Below are positions 1-11,492 of a DNA stretch of 64,000 bases, piece after piece. Numbering within the stretch: position 1 is the stretch's first letter; each line of letters begins with the position of its first letter. The DNA comes from Eutrigla gurnardus (taxonomy: Eukaryota > Chordata > Actinopteri > Perciformes > Triglidae): the NCBI GenBank assembly GCA_963514095.1, contig OY741269.1, positions 20,724,559 through 20,788,558 of the forward strand, read 5' to 3'. The position numbers were made by a program, and so were the translations under genes. The notes under the pieces are model-generated. The model ran no database searches, had not been told where the DNA came from, and saw only the letters and a list, made by a program, of their open reading frames with translations.

Positions 1-2190
1 AAAACAACAGAACACACACAACAATTATTTCTCGTAATCAACAAATCGATAAAAGTATTTTTTACATTTTTTTAAGCCTCTTAGACTTGAAAAATAATGA
101 GTTTTACATCATATTAAAGTGAATAGCCTACCGATGGACTCTGGACTGACAAAGCTCAATATGCTAAAAAAAAAAAAAAACATAAATAATGTTAATGACA
201 TACCAATACAGCGGTAAGTTAAAAATTCCCTGGTGTAGATATTTAAAAAAGCAAATAAAAATACAAGCATATTATGTAAAACCCCTGAAATCAATAACGT
301 TTCATGTAACTCTAAAGTCCAGCAAGTATGACTTTGAATGATGACTCATGACTTTAGTCCTGTATCTCAATACCATCCAATTCATCCCCAAGAAGTACAA
401 GTTTAAACACGTCCCTGAGGTTTATTCAGTTATTTAAACTCATAATGTTAATGTTTAACATTAAGAAGACTGAGCCGTTTTAGTGGAGACAGTAGAGGTG
501 AACATATATCAGCATGACATTTTCTGTATTATATGACAAATTAGAGTCAAAGGTTTTTAACTTATCCATGAATCACAACATGCTTTACACAATCCTTTTA
601 CCAATGTTATTAGTCAACAAATTATGTGTAAACCAGGGAATGATATATGAATAAACCCCTCAGTAATGATATATAATAAAAGGAATGAAAGTCTGGTGGA
701 TGTAAAAGCAGTGGAGATTTCTTTGAGAAAAATACTCATTAGAGAAAAGCTATGGATTGTAAAATGAACAGGGTCAACAAACATTAAAGCGTTTTTAAAT
801 GTTATGCATATACAAGCAAATGAGGCATTATATAATGGTGAATTTATGAGAACTCTACAGACAAAAGTAAAAAATAAATGCTTTCTTTCCTCCACCAAGT
901 GTCTCACTTTAAGAGGGGGAAAACTTGAACATTTCAAAATAAAAGCACACAAAGTAAAGCCAGATGATTCCTTTCTTCTTCTTCTTTTTTCTTTCTTCTT
1001 CCCTGCAAAACCACTGACTCTAAATGCACAGTGGTGGATGTGGTTTCCACTGCTCTGAAACACGTCTGCATGGTGATTGTGTGAAAATGCTGTAACCATC
1101 AAGCAGACCTCACATTACCCGGATTACATTCGCTCCGTCTTGATTTGTTGACGTTCGGACAGATTAGCATCGTTGACTGTTTGTGTACGTTGTTTCCGAA
1201 ACACCTCTCCACACAAACGTCTTCGCCCTTTAATCAGTGGCGTGTCATCGGCGTATAGCGTCTGGGTTTTTTTTCTGTGTGTGTTTATGCCGACGGCTTC
1301 CTGTTGTGCTCGTGGCTCAACGCCAAGCTGCTCTGTGATTGGTCGGGCATTGTTTTGGCTGACGGGTTGCAGCGAGAGGCTGAATTCTGATGTACGTTGT
1401 TTACTTCGGAGTCAATGAGCCGGTACGCTCCAGTGTCTTCTTCGTCAGGATTCAGAATCGGGGGGTGAACCTGTCCGTCAAGAGGGGATTCTTCCCTCAG
1501 ATGACTATGGTGGTTGAGAGGGTGTCATCAGCACCCCCAGGGGTCATGTTCCAGAGGGTTACAGGGAGGCTTATTGGGTGACAAGCCTGATCACTGCACT
1601 GAGAAGGGCCTTTGTGTGAGTCCACCCCACCCAGGTCCTCCTTAGTCCATGTCAGCCCCCCATCCTCCACCCCCCTATGACCTCGCTGTCAGTGCCTTGG
1701 CCTATCGGGGGGCAAGACGATTAAATGTCATGACCCCTTTTTCCCCCTGTGCACTCCGAGGACCCTCCACGCCATTAACTTTCACTCAGCTTTCACCAAG
1801 ATCACCGGGGTTATTCCCACCCGCTCTGATCTCCAACACCTGCACAAAAGACACACCGAAACACACACCGAGGAACGCCTCCGCCGGGACCTGGGATGAT
1901 GGCGAGCTGGATGGTGATCCCCCCCGATGTGGTGGTTTTAAGATCATGGAGAGTCTGTGCAGGTCTGGTCAGATACCTAACAGTCTGTCTTGGTCTGTTG
2001 GTTGAGAGAGGGATCGTGGCTTTTTATGTGTGATGTTGCCGTTGTATAAAGTAAACCTGCTGACAGGAAGTTGACGACTCGCTGAGGTTTTCCAGTGGAG
2101 CCATAATGTTACGAAGAGACAGAATAAATTAGTCAAATTTAACAAGTTAATGCTTCATCCAAACACTCTGATCACAACATTGGAAACTTC
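1..2190. other. gene-free region at window start
   Basis: I see no gene. 1-600 is AT-rich. 614-920 holds one diverged copy of the repeat family also found at 48.66, 59.82 and 62.06 kb. 1170-2010 is richer in GC with short open frames (for example 1390-1581 and 1649-2005) that match no family I know; it may be an old transposon piece. Confidence 0.5.
614..920 (+). repeat. dispersed repeat, most diverged of four copies
   Basis: It contains GGAATGAAAGTCTGGTGGAT, TAAAAGCAGTGGAGATTTCT and GCAAATGAGGCATTATATAA in the same order as the copies at 59820, 62060 and (in part) 48660. It is the oldest-looking copy: its octamer is disrupted (AAGCAAAT). Confidence 0.65.
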
Positions 2191-2850
2191 AGTATTGGGT
2201 ATAAACCAATGACCTGATGATGGCGCAAGATAAAACGAATGAATGTCTGGCTAAAAACCTGGTGGTGATGGCCAGAAACCCAGATGACAACAGCCAAAAT
2301 GCCAATTTCCAGTCATCCAAACCAACGGGTGACATCATCATGACTATGTTCAATTCTTATGTGCAGTCAATGGTGTTTGGTTATAAACCAATTGCCTGAT
2401 AATGGCGCTAGATCAAAAAGAATGAATGCCTGCTAAAACCTGGTGGTGATGGCCAGAAACAAGGATGAGGACTCCTAAAAACCAAGATGCTGACAGCCTA
2501 AAACCAAGATGGTGACAGCCTGAAACCAAGATGGCGATGGCGACTCCTAAAAAACAAGCTAAGGACTACGAAAAACCAAAATGAGGACTACTAAAAACCA
2601 AGAAGAGAAGTACTAAAAACCAAGATGAGGACTCCTAAAAACCAAGACGGCAAGAGCCAGGATTGCGACAGACTGAAACCAAGATGGCGAAGATAAAAAA
2701 CATAGATGATGACAGCCAAAATGCAGAAACTGGTAGCTTCAATACGGCAGTCCTATAACCAACAGATAACATCACGGTGACTACATTACCTTTGAATGTA
2801 AAGTCAACAGTAATTGGTCATAAACCCAACGATGGCGCTTGATGAAATCA
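2190..2850 (+). repeat. degenerate nested tandem repeats
   Basis: A long unit begins GGTATAAACCAATGACCTGA at about 2198, recurs as GGTTATAAACCAATTGCCTG at about 2380 and again at about 2815, with GGTGGTGATGGCCAGAAAC in the first two. Between 2450 and 2710 a short unit of the type ACCAAGATGGTGACAGCCTA is repeated about ten times. No coding content is supported. Confidence 0.7.
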
Positions 2851-5800
2851 AAGTTGGAACATGTCATAGCAACCCATCCCATAAGAGTACAGACGTCGCT
2901 CTTAAAACCGCCAACATGGCGCCGCTAGACGGGAAGTTGGAGGATCACCAACGTCAGCCGGTTTCATCCTCTGGGGAACATGAACGTCTGTACAACATTT
3001 CTTTCCATCCAACAGACTAAGAGCCGACCGACTGACAGAAGATTGTGCAGGAATCTGATCCCGAAATAAAACACACAAATACACATGGACGGCATCGCCT
3101 CCGGCTAGCTGGACACAAAGAAAAGTCTTAAAATCACTAAAAAATCATCACCAGCTTTTATTATTGGGAAATCTGGTCTACTCGAGGAGCTCACATCATG
3201 GAGGCTTTGTTCCCAGGCGTCTTTCAGCATGTCTGACTAATGCAGAGAGGCTTTCCCTAGAAGGCCTCGTGGAAAAGTCCACATGGACTAAGCCGGCCCT
3301 CGAAGACAATGATGCATTGAGGACTTTAAAAAAATCACCCTTGATAAAAAGTTTTTTTTCAACTAAACAAAGAAATTTGTATCATAAATCCCGCAGGACC
3401 AGAGACTTTGAAACCTGAAAAGTACCCAGCCGTGGAACCAAGCCCACTCAGTGGCTAGACTGCCAGTTTGAGTCTCCGAGGGCCAAAAACTACAGAAACC
3501 ACATTTAGGACACGGTGCAGGAAAGGGATTGCATTGAAATAAATACTTTCAGAGTCTTTTTTTTTTTAAGTAAATATTTTCACTGGAGGAAAAAACCTCA
3601 GTTTGGCAAACATACAAATGGTTCCATACAAGATTTTTCCAAATGGATGTGTGCATTTTTCTAAAATCTCTCAAACCTGATACCATAGATTGAGGGGCCA
3701 GACCACCTTTTGTTTCATGTTTCACATCCACCCCCCCTCCCCCCCTGTAGTCCCTCACCGCAGCTCCCCTATTTCAAGGCTGTCGCTGAATAGCCAGCAA
3801 ACCATTTCCTGAAGCACCGAGGTCACTGGATAAACGATGTTTTCGTTTGACAACCCCCGGGTCGCCGCCGAAGGAGGGTCTTCAGAGAGGGAGCCTTTTT
3901 GAAATTACAGTACTGATGAAGCGTGAGAAATTACAGGCACTTACAAGTGATTTCATGAGCACCGGAGAGCGGTGGGGAGGACCACCCCTACGCAGCCCAG
4001 GCAAGAGAGGGAGGGAGCACAAATACACAAAGGCACACACATTGTACACATCCAAATGCACCATAACAGGATCCTCAAAGTGTGTACGTGACGGTTCGTA
4101 TGGTAATAACACCGACCTTTGAGCTAAAGAGCGATTTAATGGAAATCATGCCATTATTTTTTCTCCCCCTACTTGAGTTATCCTAATGCAGATCGGCTGA
4201 GACGGGGCGATGCCCGAGGGCCCCTGGTCTCCCACTCTACTCCCTTCCTGGGAACAGGGCTCTCTCTTGGTCAGGATGGGTTTGGAAGGGAGCCTCACTC
4301 TTTTCCTCGGCTTGTGGAGCTAGGTTTGGACCCGAGCCTTAACAATGATCTATCCCCGGAGCCGCTCAAGTGGAATCATTTTCATGGGCTTTGTTTTCTC
4401 GCAGGCGGGGCCGGGACTCCCTCCGCTTCAGAGGGTCATCGTTTTTTTTAATTTCACGCTGTTTTTCTTTGGAGATTTTTTCGAGACAGTGGCACCCAAA
4501 TCATTTTCTACGCATGTGGGAGGCAATTGACCCTAAAAGCAAAAAGCAACAGTCCCGAAAAGCAACGGTCCCTAAAAAGTCCCTAAAAGCAACATTGCTT
4601 AAAAGCAACATTGCTTAAAAGCAACGTTGGCGACAAATGTCTCAAACCTTTATAAAATATTTAGAATATTGAATGTTTCAAATTGTCCATTGAAAGAAAA
4701 CAATCGGGACATTAAGAGAATGTTCCCATACGGTTCCCTGTTGATTGTATGAAAACATTTAAGTTGGTCAGATGTTAACAATGGACGTTGAAATGGACGA
4801 TATCTTCTGAAGTAGGATGGAATGCAAAAATCATCATTTATTTAAAATCAGAAGACCTTTAAACGCTGACTGGACTGAACTCTCGTCTTTGCAGCTCATT
4901 TCATATCAGGTTTAAGATAAATCGATGATGTAGTTAACAATGTAAACAAGTAACAGCAACAATCACAACGCTGATATTTTCAGTAGGATATCTTATACTG
5001 GTTAACACCATCGAAAAAAACATAGCAACATTAGCGTTTTAGCAGATGTAGCATGTAAACAGTTTAGCTTGCCAACGTTATATCAACACTGATCAGCCTT
5101 AGCAACATTAGCATGTACATCCCCTGTACCCTTAAAGAACTCCACATTACGGGAAACATTACAGGAAACATTCTGGGAACGTTGTGGAACCGTTGTCGGA
5201 ACCTTCCAGGGCGACGGTTGACGTCTAGGATCGTACCATCTCTAGCTTTGGTTCTGACCCCGTAGATTGGCAGCAGTCCTTCACTCGCCGCTGAGCTTCT
5301 TAACATTTCCCTTGGTTCCTCCCAGCGTGTCCCGTCTGTTTGCTGTCTGTCTCGGTTTGGATTCCGTACCAGCCTCTCCTCCCTGTTTCACCATCTCTGT
5401 CCAAAAGTGTCACTCATTTCATTCAAAGGAGGCACACCAATGCCAACTCCTCAAGCCCCCGACGGGCCGGTGCTGGAGGTGCTGCTGGTGCTGGAGTCCA
5501 CGAAGCACATCTGTGACATTATTTACTCCAGGAACTCCTTCAGTGAATCTGGCTGTGTGCGGGATATTGGCTTAAAGTCATGTTGAAATGAAAAATGTCT
5601 TTTTAACCCTTTTGGATCACGTCTCCGTTTATAGTGCGCACCTTTGTAATACCTAATATGGTATAAGAAATTACCAAAGCAATATCACTTTCTTTGTATT
5701 TATATATCAAAATTCCTTTTTTTTTTTCTTCTTGGAAAAATATTATGAGCGTGCTTACATCAGCTAGTACCAACCAATAATAAATTGACATCCACGATCA

Positions 5801-7479
5801 ATCAGAAGAAGCAAAGTTTATGAGCTAATCTCAACGTTACATCCTGGAAGAGTTACTCAGTTTCAGCTTGACTTTTCAGGAAACACATTAATGTGCTTTC
5901 TTGTCTGAGAGTTAAAAAGAAGATTGATATCACTCTCAAATCTGTCTGTTAGATATGAATTTACAGCCCAAAGACTGTTAGCATAGCTTAGCATAACGAC
6001 TGGAAGATATAGGAAACAGCCAGCTGTCCAAACGTAAAAACCTCTAAACCTCAATAATATTAGATGATAATAATGTGTAGTTATTAGTTAGCTGTTTTTA
6101 TGTTGGGTTGTTTTAAATTTGGACAGGCTAAGCTACGCTAATTTACGCCTAGCATATTCTTCATTTTCTCCCTCTGCAAGAAAGTAAGGAAACATAAATG
6201 TTGCACTATTCCTTCCATGATGATGTCAGGCAAACCCTGCTTTCACTCGCTAATGTGAAAAAGTCAGATTGTTTAGAATTGCATTTGCGATCTGTCTGTT
6301 GCACTCGTACACTAACGTTGTTTACAAACCGCTGAAGGGTCCATCCGCCTTTCCAAACTAATTATATCATGCAAAATGTATCAAATCAAACGTAGATATA
6401 AAACTCTTACTGAGACTTCCTGTCGCGAGTTAGCCAACCACATCATTTACAACCTCAGTTTGATTGAGATTGTACGAGTTTGTTGCATTAAGTCAAACTA
6501 ACCGAACCGGGGGGACGAGAGCCGGGTTTCTTCCGTGCGCCGCTGTGATTACTCCACCACTGACTTAGCTGAGTCTCCACTCCTTTCCCTGCCCCATGCA
6601 CACACACACACACACACATATGTATATATACAAAACTAGCACATCAAAGCCCTGTTGCTCATTACCGCGCTTGAAGATAAACACCGATGGCCCTGCAGAT
6701 GGTTAGCCCTCGAACAGAGGTTTCTCTGTATGTTTGCATGAGGCAAAATAAGAAAGTGCAGTTTTCCATCTCAGACCCTCTCCAGTTGAGCAGAGTCTTC
6801 TAAAAGGACTTCACACAGCCGAACCAGCCAGCTTCATGAGTGGCGGTCTACGGGGGTATCCATGACGCTCCTCCATGTTAGTCCAGGCCAGCGGCAGGTT
6901 AATGGAAACCAGGTGGACCCCCCCCCTCCTTGCATTTCCTTCCTTCTTGACCAGCGGCGCTTGATTGACAGCAAGCTAACCCAGAATCAAGGGGCATGGA
7001 AACATGGCAATTCAAGAGCAACAGCTGCTTTTCTTGGCGGCAGAGGGAGAGTGTTTCCATTCACCTGCAGACTGCACCTTGATTGGAACGTGTGGCTACG
7101 TGTACTGATGTGTGTGTCTGGATTTTCTCTTCACGTATTTGTGGTTAAACTGTGTCTAATGGCTAAACAGTATCACAAATCATCTAATTCTTACACATAT
7201 TTTTTAAGTGTATACACTTACATAAGGGAAAGGTGAAGAAACAGATTGCTTCGGAGATTGTGGTCTGTTTAATATCCCCTGGGGGTTTTTTTCTATCGTT
7301 GAATGGTGTCATTGCAAGTGCAAAAAAGTGCTATTTTGACTACTGAATTATTGCAGCAGTTTTACCCTTAAATCAAACTTTCAGAAAAGAAGTAATGAAA
7401 AGTTGAATTTCTTTACAATATAATGCACCGTTACTCACTTTACTACACTCAGATATATAACCTCCACAGTCTTACTTTT
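2851..7479. other. gene-free region
   Basis: No gene is recognised. Small features are a CAAC/AAAAGC short tandem stretch (4530-4630), a dispersed repeat (5850-6240) and a short (CA)n at 6598-6619. Open frames of 60-124 codons here show no conserved motif. Confidence 0.45.
5850..6240. repeat. dispersed repeat, second copy of the GCTAAGC-type family
   Basis: It shares AGCATAGCTTAGCATAACGA, GGAAACAGC and the AGGAAACA context with the stretch at 13720 onward. No protein is encoded. Confidence 0.45.
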
Positions 7480-7835
7480 GACCGCTAGCTTAGCAATGCT
7501 AATGTTAACTAGTGTTAGCATCCTTGAGATATATAGGCTATTACACTGTAGCTAACATGACCAGTAAAGTTATGAAATGCAAATGTTAGCAATGTTAGTG
7601 ATTATCTTGAGATACATATCTCTGTGTATCTGATATGAACAATAGCTTATAGATGCTAATGTTAGCAATTTTAGCATTATCTTCAGATACATATCTCTGT
7701 GAAGCTTATTTGACCGGTAACCAATGGCTGCTCATGTTAGCCAATGTTAGCAATATAAGCATTATCTTGAGATATATATTGTGTAGCCGTTATGACAAGT
7801 AGCTCATTGTTGCTAATGTTAGCTAATGATTGCGA
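7480..7835 (+). repeat. tandem repeat with TGCTAATGTTAGCAAT core
   Basis: About four imperfect units of roughly 75-90 bp carry GCTAATGTTAGCAATRTTAG and ATTATCTTGAGATACATATC. This is non-coding satellite-like sequence. Confidence 0.7.
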
Positions 7836-9440
7836 AGGAGAAAAAAATGCCAAAAATAAAAGTCAAATTCATCTTTAACTCATATTTTACTTTTCTTTAT
7901 TTTTGCAAATTAATTACAATCAAAATACGAGTGATGGGAGGTCGAGTCTGTAGCCACAACTGTTTATATAAACAATATTATTATGTTTAACACAATTAAC
8001 ATGTGTATCGTCATGATATTATTGGTGCAAATTGATTGGAACGAGCTGATGGAAGCATGCGTCATACTGTTTTCTGGGAACCAAAAAAATATTGGAATTT
8101 TACATAAAGATATGAATAAATAGTTTTATTGTACATTGTTTTGGCATATAATGTTAAATTGTTTTCTTCATTCATATAATTTATGGCAAGGGTTTCCTGT
8201 TTTATTTTGTTACTCACCTCTCCTCTCATTTCGGATCACGTCACTTTCCGCCTTTGTGTGTTTGTTTGTTTTTTATTCAAAAGGGAGGATTATTTGATTT
8301 CTTCTCTCCAAACTTACGGTCATTTTAAATAACATAAAAAAAACACAACAAAAGGGGTTTGTTATATGTGACACGTAATTTCACGTATGAAATGCAAATG
8401 TTGCTAATCGACAACATCCTGTGTGGCCGCGTTGGCACGGCATTCCGTCGTCAAGGCGATCAGTGTAGAGTGCAGTGACAGCATTTCAAGCGTAACTGTT
8501 TTTTTTATAAATGAAATAAAGAGAGAGAGAGATAGAGAGAGCAAGAGAGAGAGACTACATGTGAAACAGATGGTCTGCTCTCAGTGGGCTAAAACAAACT
8601 TTCAACTGACATCTCTGCCTCGACTTTCTTGTGCTGAGTCCGCTTTCTTAGTTCCTTTGAAAGCCCCTCAACACAAACCATATGAAGAGTTCTCCAGCAG
8701 AGACAGAGAAATGCACTCATAGAGTAGATGCAATTTATTACCATACATTTACGTTCCCGTTCCCGTTGCAAATCATTTTTCGGGGATCGAGTCATCACTT
8801 TTGAATCACTCCCGAGTATCGGGTTGTGCTTACGAACCCTAATTTAGACGTCTGTGTTTATAAACACAATACGCAATGTGCTGTTTGCTCTCTGAGGCTG
8901 TGATGTTAACTGCTTGGCAAAAGAACATGACACCCGGGGTGACAGAGGGATTACTTGTTCTATATTTAGTGTTTATGTACATGAATATTGGCAGGACAAC
9001 TTTGTACATGTGACACACGCACACACACGCACACACACACACACACACGCACACATTGATACAGTGATAATAACACAGATCTCCAGCACAGAACACATTT
9101 ACAAGATGGGCTCTAGAGCAAACACTGGCTGAGATACAGAAGGGAATGTTTCCTTGTAACAGTTATTATTGTCTTCATTTAAAAAATTAAAAATTAAAAA
9201 AAGGACAATCAACAAAAGATAGACGAAAAAGTATAAAATAATTTAAATTCCTCCTAAAACATGTAGCGAATATGCAGTGAGAGATCTATACAATGCGGCA
9301 CTATCTCCTCCGGTCGGCGTGACGTTGAAACTGAAGGAACTCACAGATGCGACGAGACGAGAGCAAATGCCATGCAGCAATGAAAGAAATGCACAAGATG
9401 ATTTTCTGTGACGTTACGCCCTCCCCAGTGGCAGCGTCGT
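7836..9440. other. gene-free region, possible distal part of the ndnf 3' UTR
   Basis: AT-rich, with a GA repeat (8519-8555) and a CA repeat (9012-9055). No coding exon is seen. The ndnf 3' end may extend into this interval on the minus strand; candidate minus-strand AATAAA signals exist (for example near 8734) but none can be chosen from sequence alone. Confidence 0.4.
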
Positions 9441-9444
9441 GTCA

Positions 9445-9905
9445 AGCCACGGTGACGAAACACCTTCCGCCGTGGGCCACGGTGACCGAGCACCTCCCGC
9501 CGTGGGCCACGGTGATCAAGTATCTTCCACCGTCGGCCAAGGTGACCAAGCATCTCCCGCCGCCTTGGGCCACGGTGACCAAGCACCTCCCACCATCGTG
9601 GGCCACGGTGACCAAGTACCTTCCGCCGTGGGCCACGGTGATTAATCACCTCCCGCCGTGGGCCATGGTGACCAAGCACGTTCCGTCGCCTTGGGCCACA
9701 GGTGACCAAGCACTTACTGCCACCATGGCCCATGGTGATGAAGCAGCTCCCGCTGCCGTGGCCCACGATGACGAAGCACCTCCCACCGCCGTGACCCTCA
9801 GTGATGAAGCACCTCCTGCCGCCGTGGCCCATGGTGACGGACCACCTCCTGCCGCCGTGACGCGCGGGGACGAAGCACCTCCCGCCGCCGTGGGCCACCC
9901 AGAGG
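9445..9905. repeat. GC-rich minisatellite downstream of the ndnf stop
   Basis: About 16 imperfect units of roughly 27-33 bp have the consensus GTGGGCCACGGTGACCAAGC followed by ACCTCCCGCC. Most unit lengths are multiples of three, so several frames on both strands stay open (for example 9341-9988 minus, repeating HGGRR-type decapeptides). It starts about 190 bp past the ndnf stop and so probably lies in its 3' UTR. I treat the open frames as by-products of the repeat. Confidence 0.85.
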
Positions 9906-10095
9906 TGCCGCAATGAAATGTAAACATAAATATACACGTCGATATCTCTCTCTACAAACTGTTCGGTAGCTGTCACAGGCCCATCCACTGTGTGAGTAGT
10001 CAGTCTGTATACACTCCTTAGTAGAATATCACTTAGAGTTAAATAAACTTATTTAATATATATATTTATAATAGATTTATTCTTTGCAGAGTCAT

Positions 10096-11492
10096 TTAGC
10101 AGTATTTCCTTGTTTTGACCAGTTTGCTCTGGTATTTAACCGAGTGGCCGCTGTGTCCCACCACGTAAACGTCCAGCAGGTAGGTCTTTCCGGCCTCCAG
10201 ACCCGTGATGGTCTCTGTAGTCACAGCCTTCTGCAGGTTTGGGCTGTGGAAGTACTTGCACAGGACCTTTTCTGACTTCCTGCGGGTCTCTGGCCCGGCG
10301 CACTGGTTTTGTTCCCGGCGTCGCTGCTCCTCGCCATAGTTGTCGGCCACCTCCTTGCGGTAAATGCAGTACTTGTTGCGATCCTGCGTGCCCAGCCAGG
10401 CCACGGTGGCAGAGGAGCAGGTGCGCAGCTTGTCAAAGGCCTTGATGCGCGTATCCTCTGGAAGCGACGGGAAGGGCTGCTTGCTGCTGGGTCGTGTGGT
10501 GGCAAGCACCTTCAAAGTGGAGGCCCCTTTCCTGCTGCCCCTCAAACGGATCAGGTACTTGGCTTTGGGCTTCCCGCGCAGCTGGAACTGCCGAACCCCC
10601 TCCACGTTCTGGGACAGCAGCAGCTTGCCGTCGCGCCTCACCTGCACCTGCACGGCGTCCAGACACGTGTGGACGAACAGAGTGACCCTCTGATGGGAAG
10701 ACACTGGGGCAAAGCGCAGGAACTTGCTGCCCTTCCTCTTGATGAAAACATCCGATACTTTGCCGTCCTTCAGCTCCACCGTCTTCTGGCGAGCTTCCTC
10801 TTTTGTGCGAGCGAAGGTTCCCACGTACGCCGTGCTGGTGTTGGTTGCAGAGTTCACAGCAAACACGTCGAAGTAGTACTGCGTGTCTGGTTTCAGGTCT
10901 GACACAGTGAATATATTTTTATTCCCTATGCACACCTTCTGAATGTCTGATGTTCTGGGCTTGGCAGTGTACGCCCGGGAGATCTTGTTACTCGTGAGGC
11001 CTCGGTCCTTGCCGAAACCGTTGTCGGAGGGCACAAAGCCAAAGTGAGCAAAGTCAAATGGGCTGAAGTCTCGACCTGGCTTCGGAGCCAGCATGAAGGC
11101 GTCATCAACGCTCATCTTGGCCTCAGCAGCACACATGCTCTTGAAATTGTGCTCCTTGTTGAGCACTACACAGTACTGGACGGGCTGGCCCATCAAGAAG
11201 CCCGTTGGCGTCGGCTTCCAGGCCAGCGTGATGGTGGTGCGGCCCAGTGCAGTCACATCCACTCGAGGGTCGTAGGGCAGCTCCGGGTAGGGCTGATCAG
11301 ACTCCGGTGTTGTGGTGGCATACACCTTGAAGTTGCTGTCTTTCTCCGTGGACAGCAGCTCCAGCTGGTAGAGGCCAGAGGGCGAGCTGGTGGCCACGTA
11401 GGCCTCCACATCGTTGCCCTTGTAGGTGAAGAGCTCCGTCCCCTCGTCCGCGGTCACCTGCTGCTTCTGCTGGTCCAGAGGTTCAGGCTCTC
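10096..11492 (-). CDS. ndnf: ndnf last coding exon
   Basis: This 1397-nt exon encodes most of the protein, from EPLDQQKQQVTADEGTELF to the C-terminus KTRKYC and a TAA stop at 10096-10098. The acceptor is TTTTCCAG at 11493-11494 (plus-strand CT). Its first two bases complete a Gly codon begun in the previous exon. The apparent upstream Met of the open frame lies in the intron and is not used. Carrying both FN3-like modules in a single large exon matches the vertebrate NDNF layout. Confidence 0.95.

Noticed and set aside
1390..2005. Possible gene or retroelement gag-like frames
   Set aside because: GC-rich, but no recognisable domain, no splice-supported exon and no terminal repeats. Left as unassigned sequence.
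9341..9988. 215-codon minus-strand and 189-codon plus-strand open frames
   Set aside because: Both lie in the minisatellite, consist of repeated short peptides and exist because unit lengths are near multiples of three. No domain or start context supports a gene.
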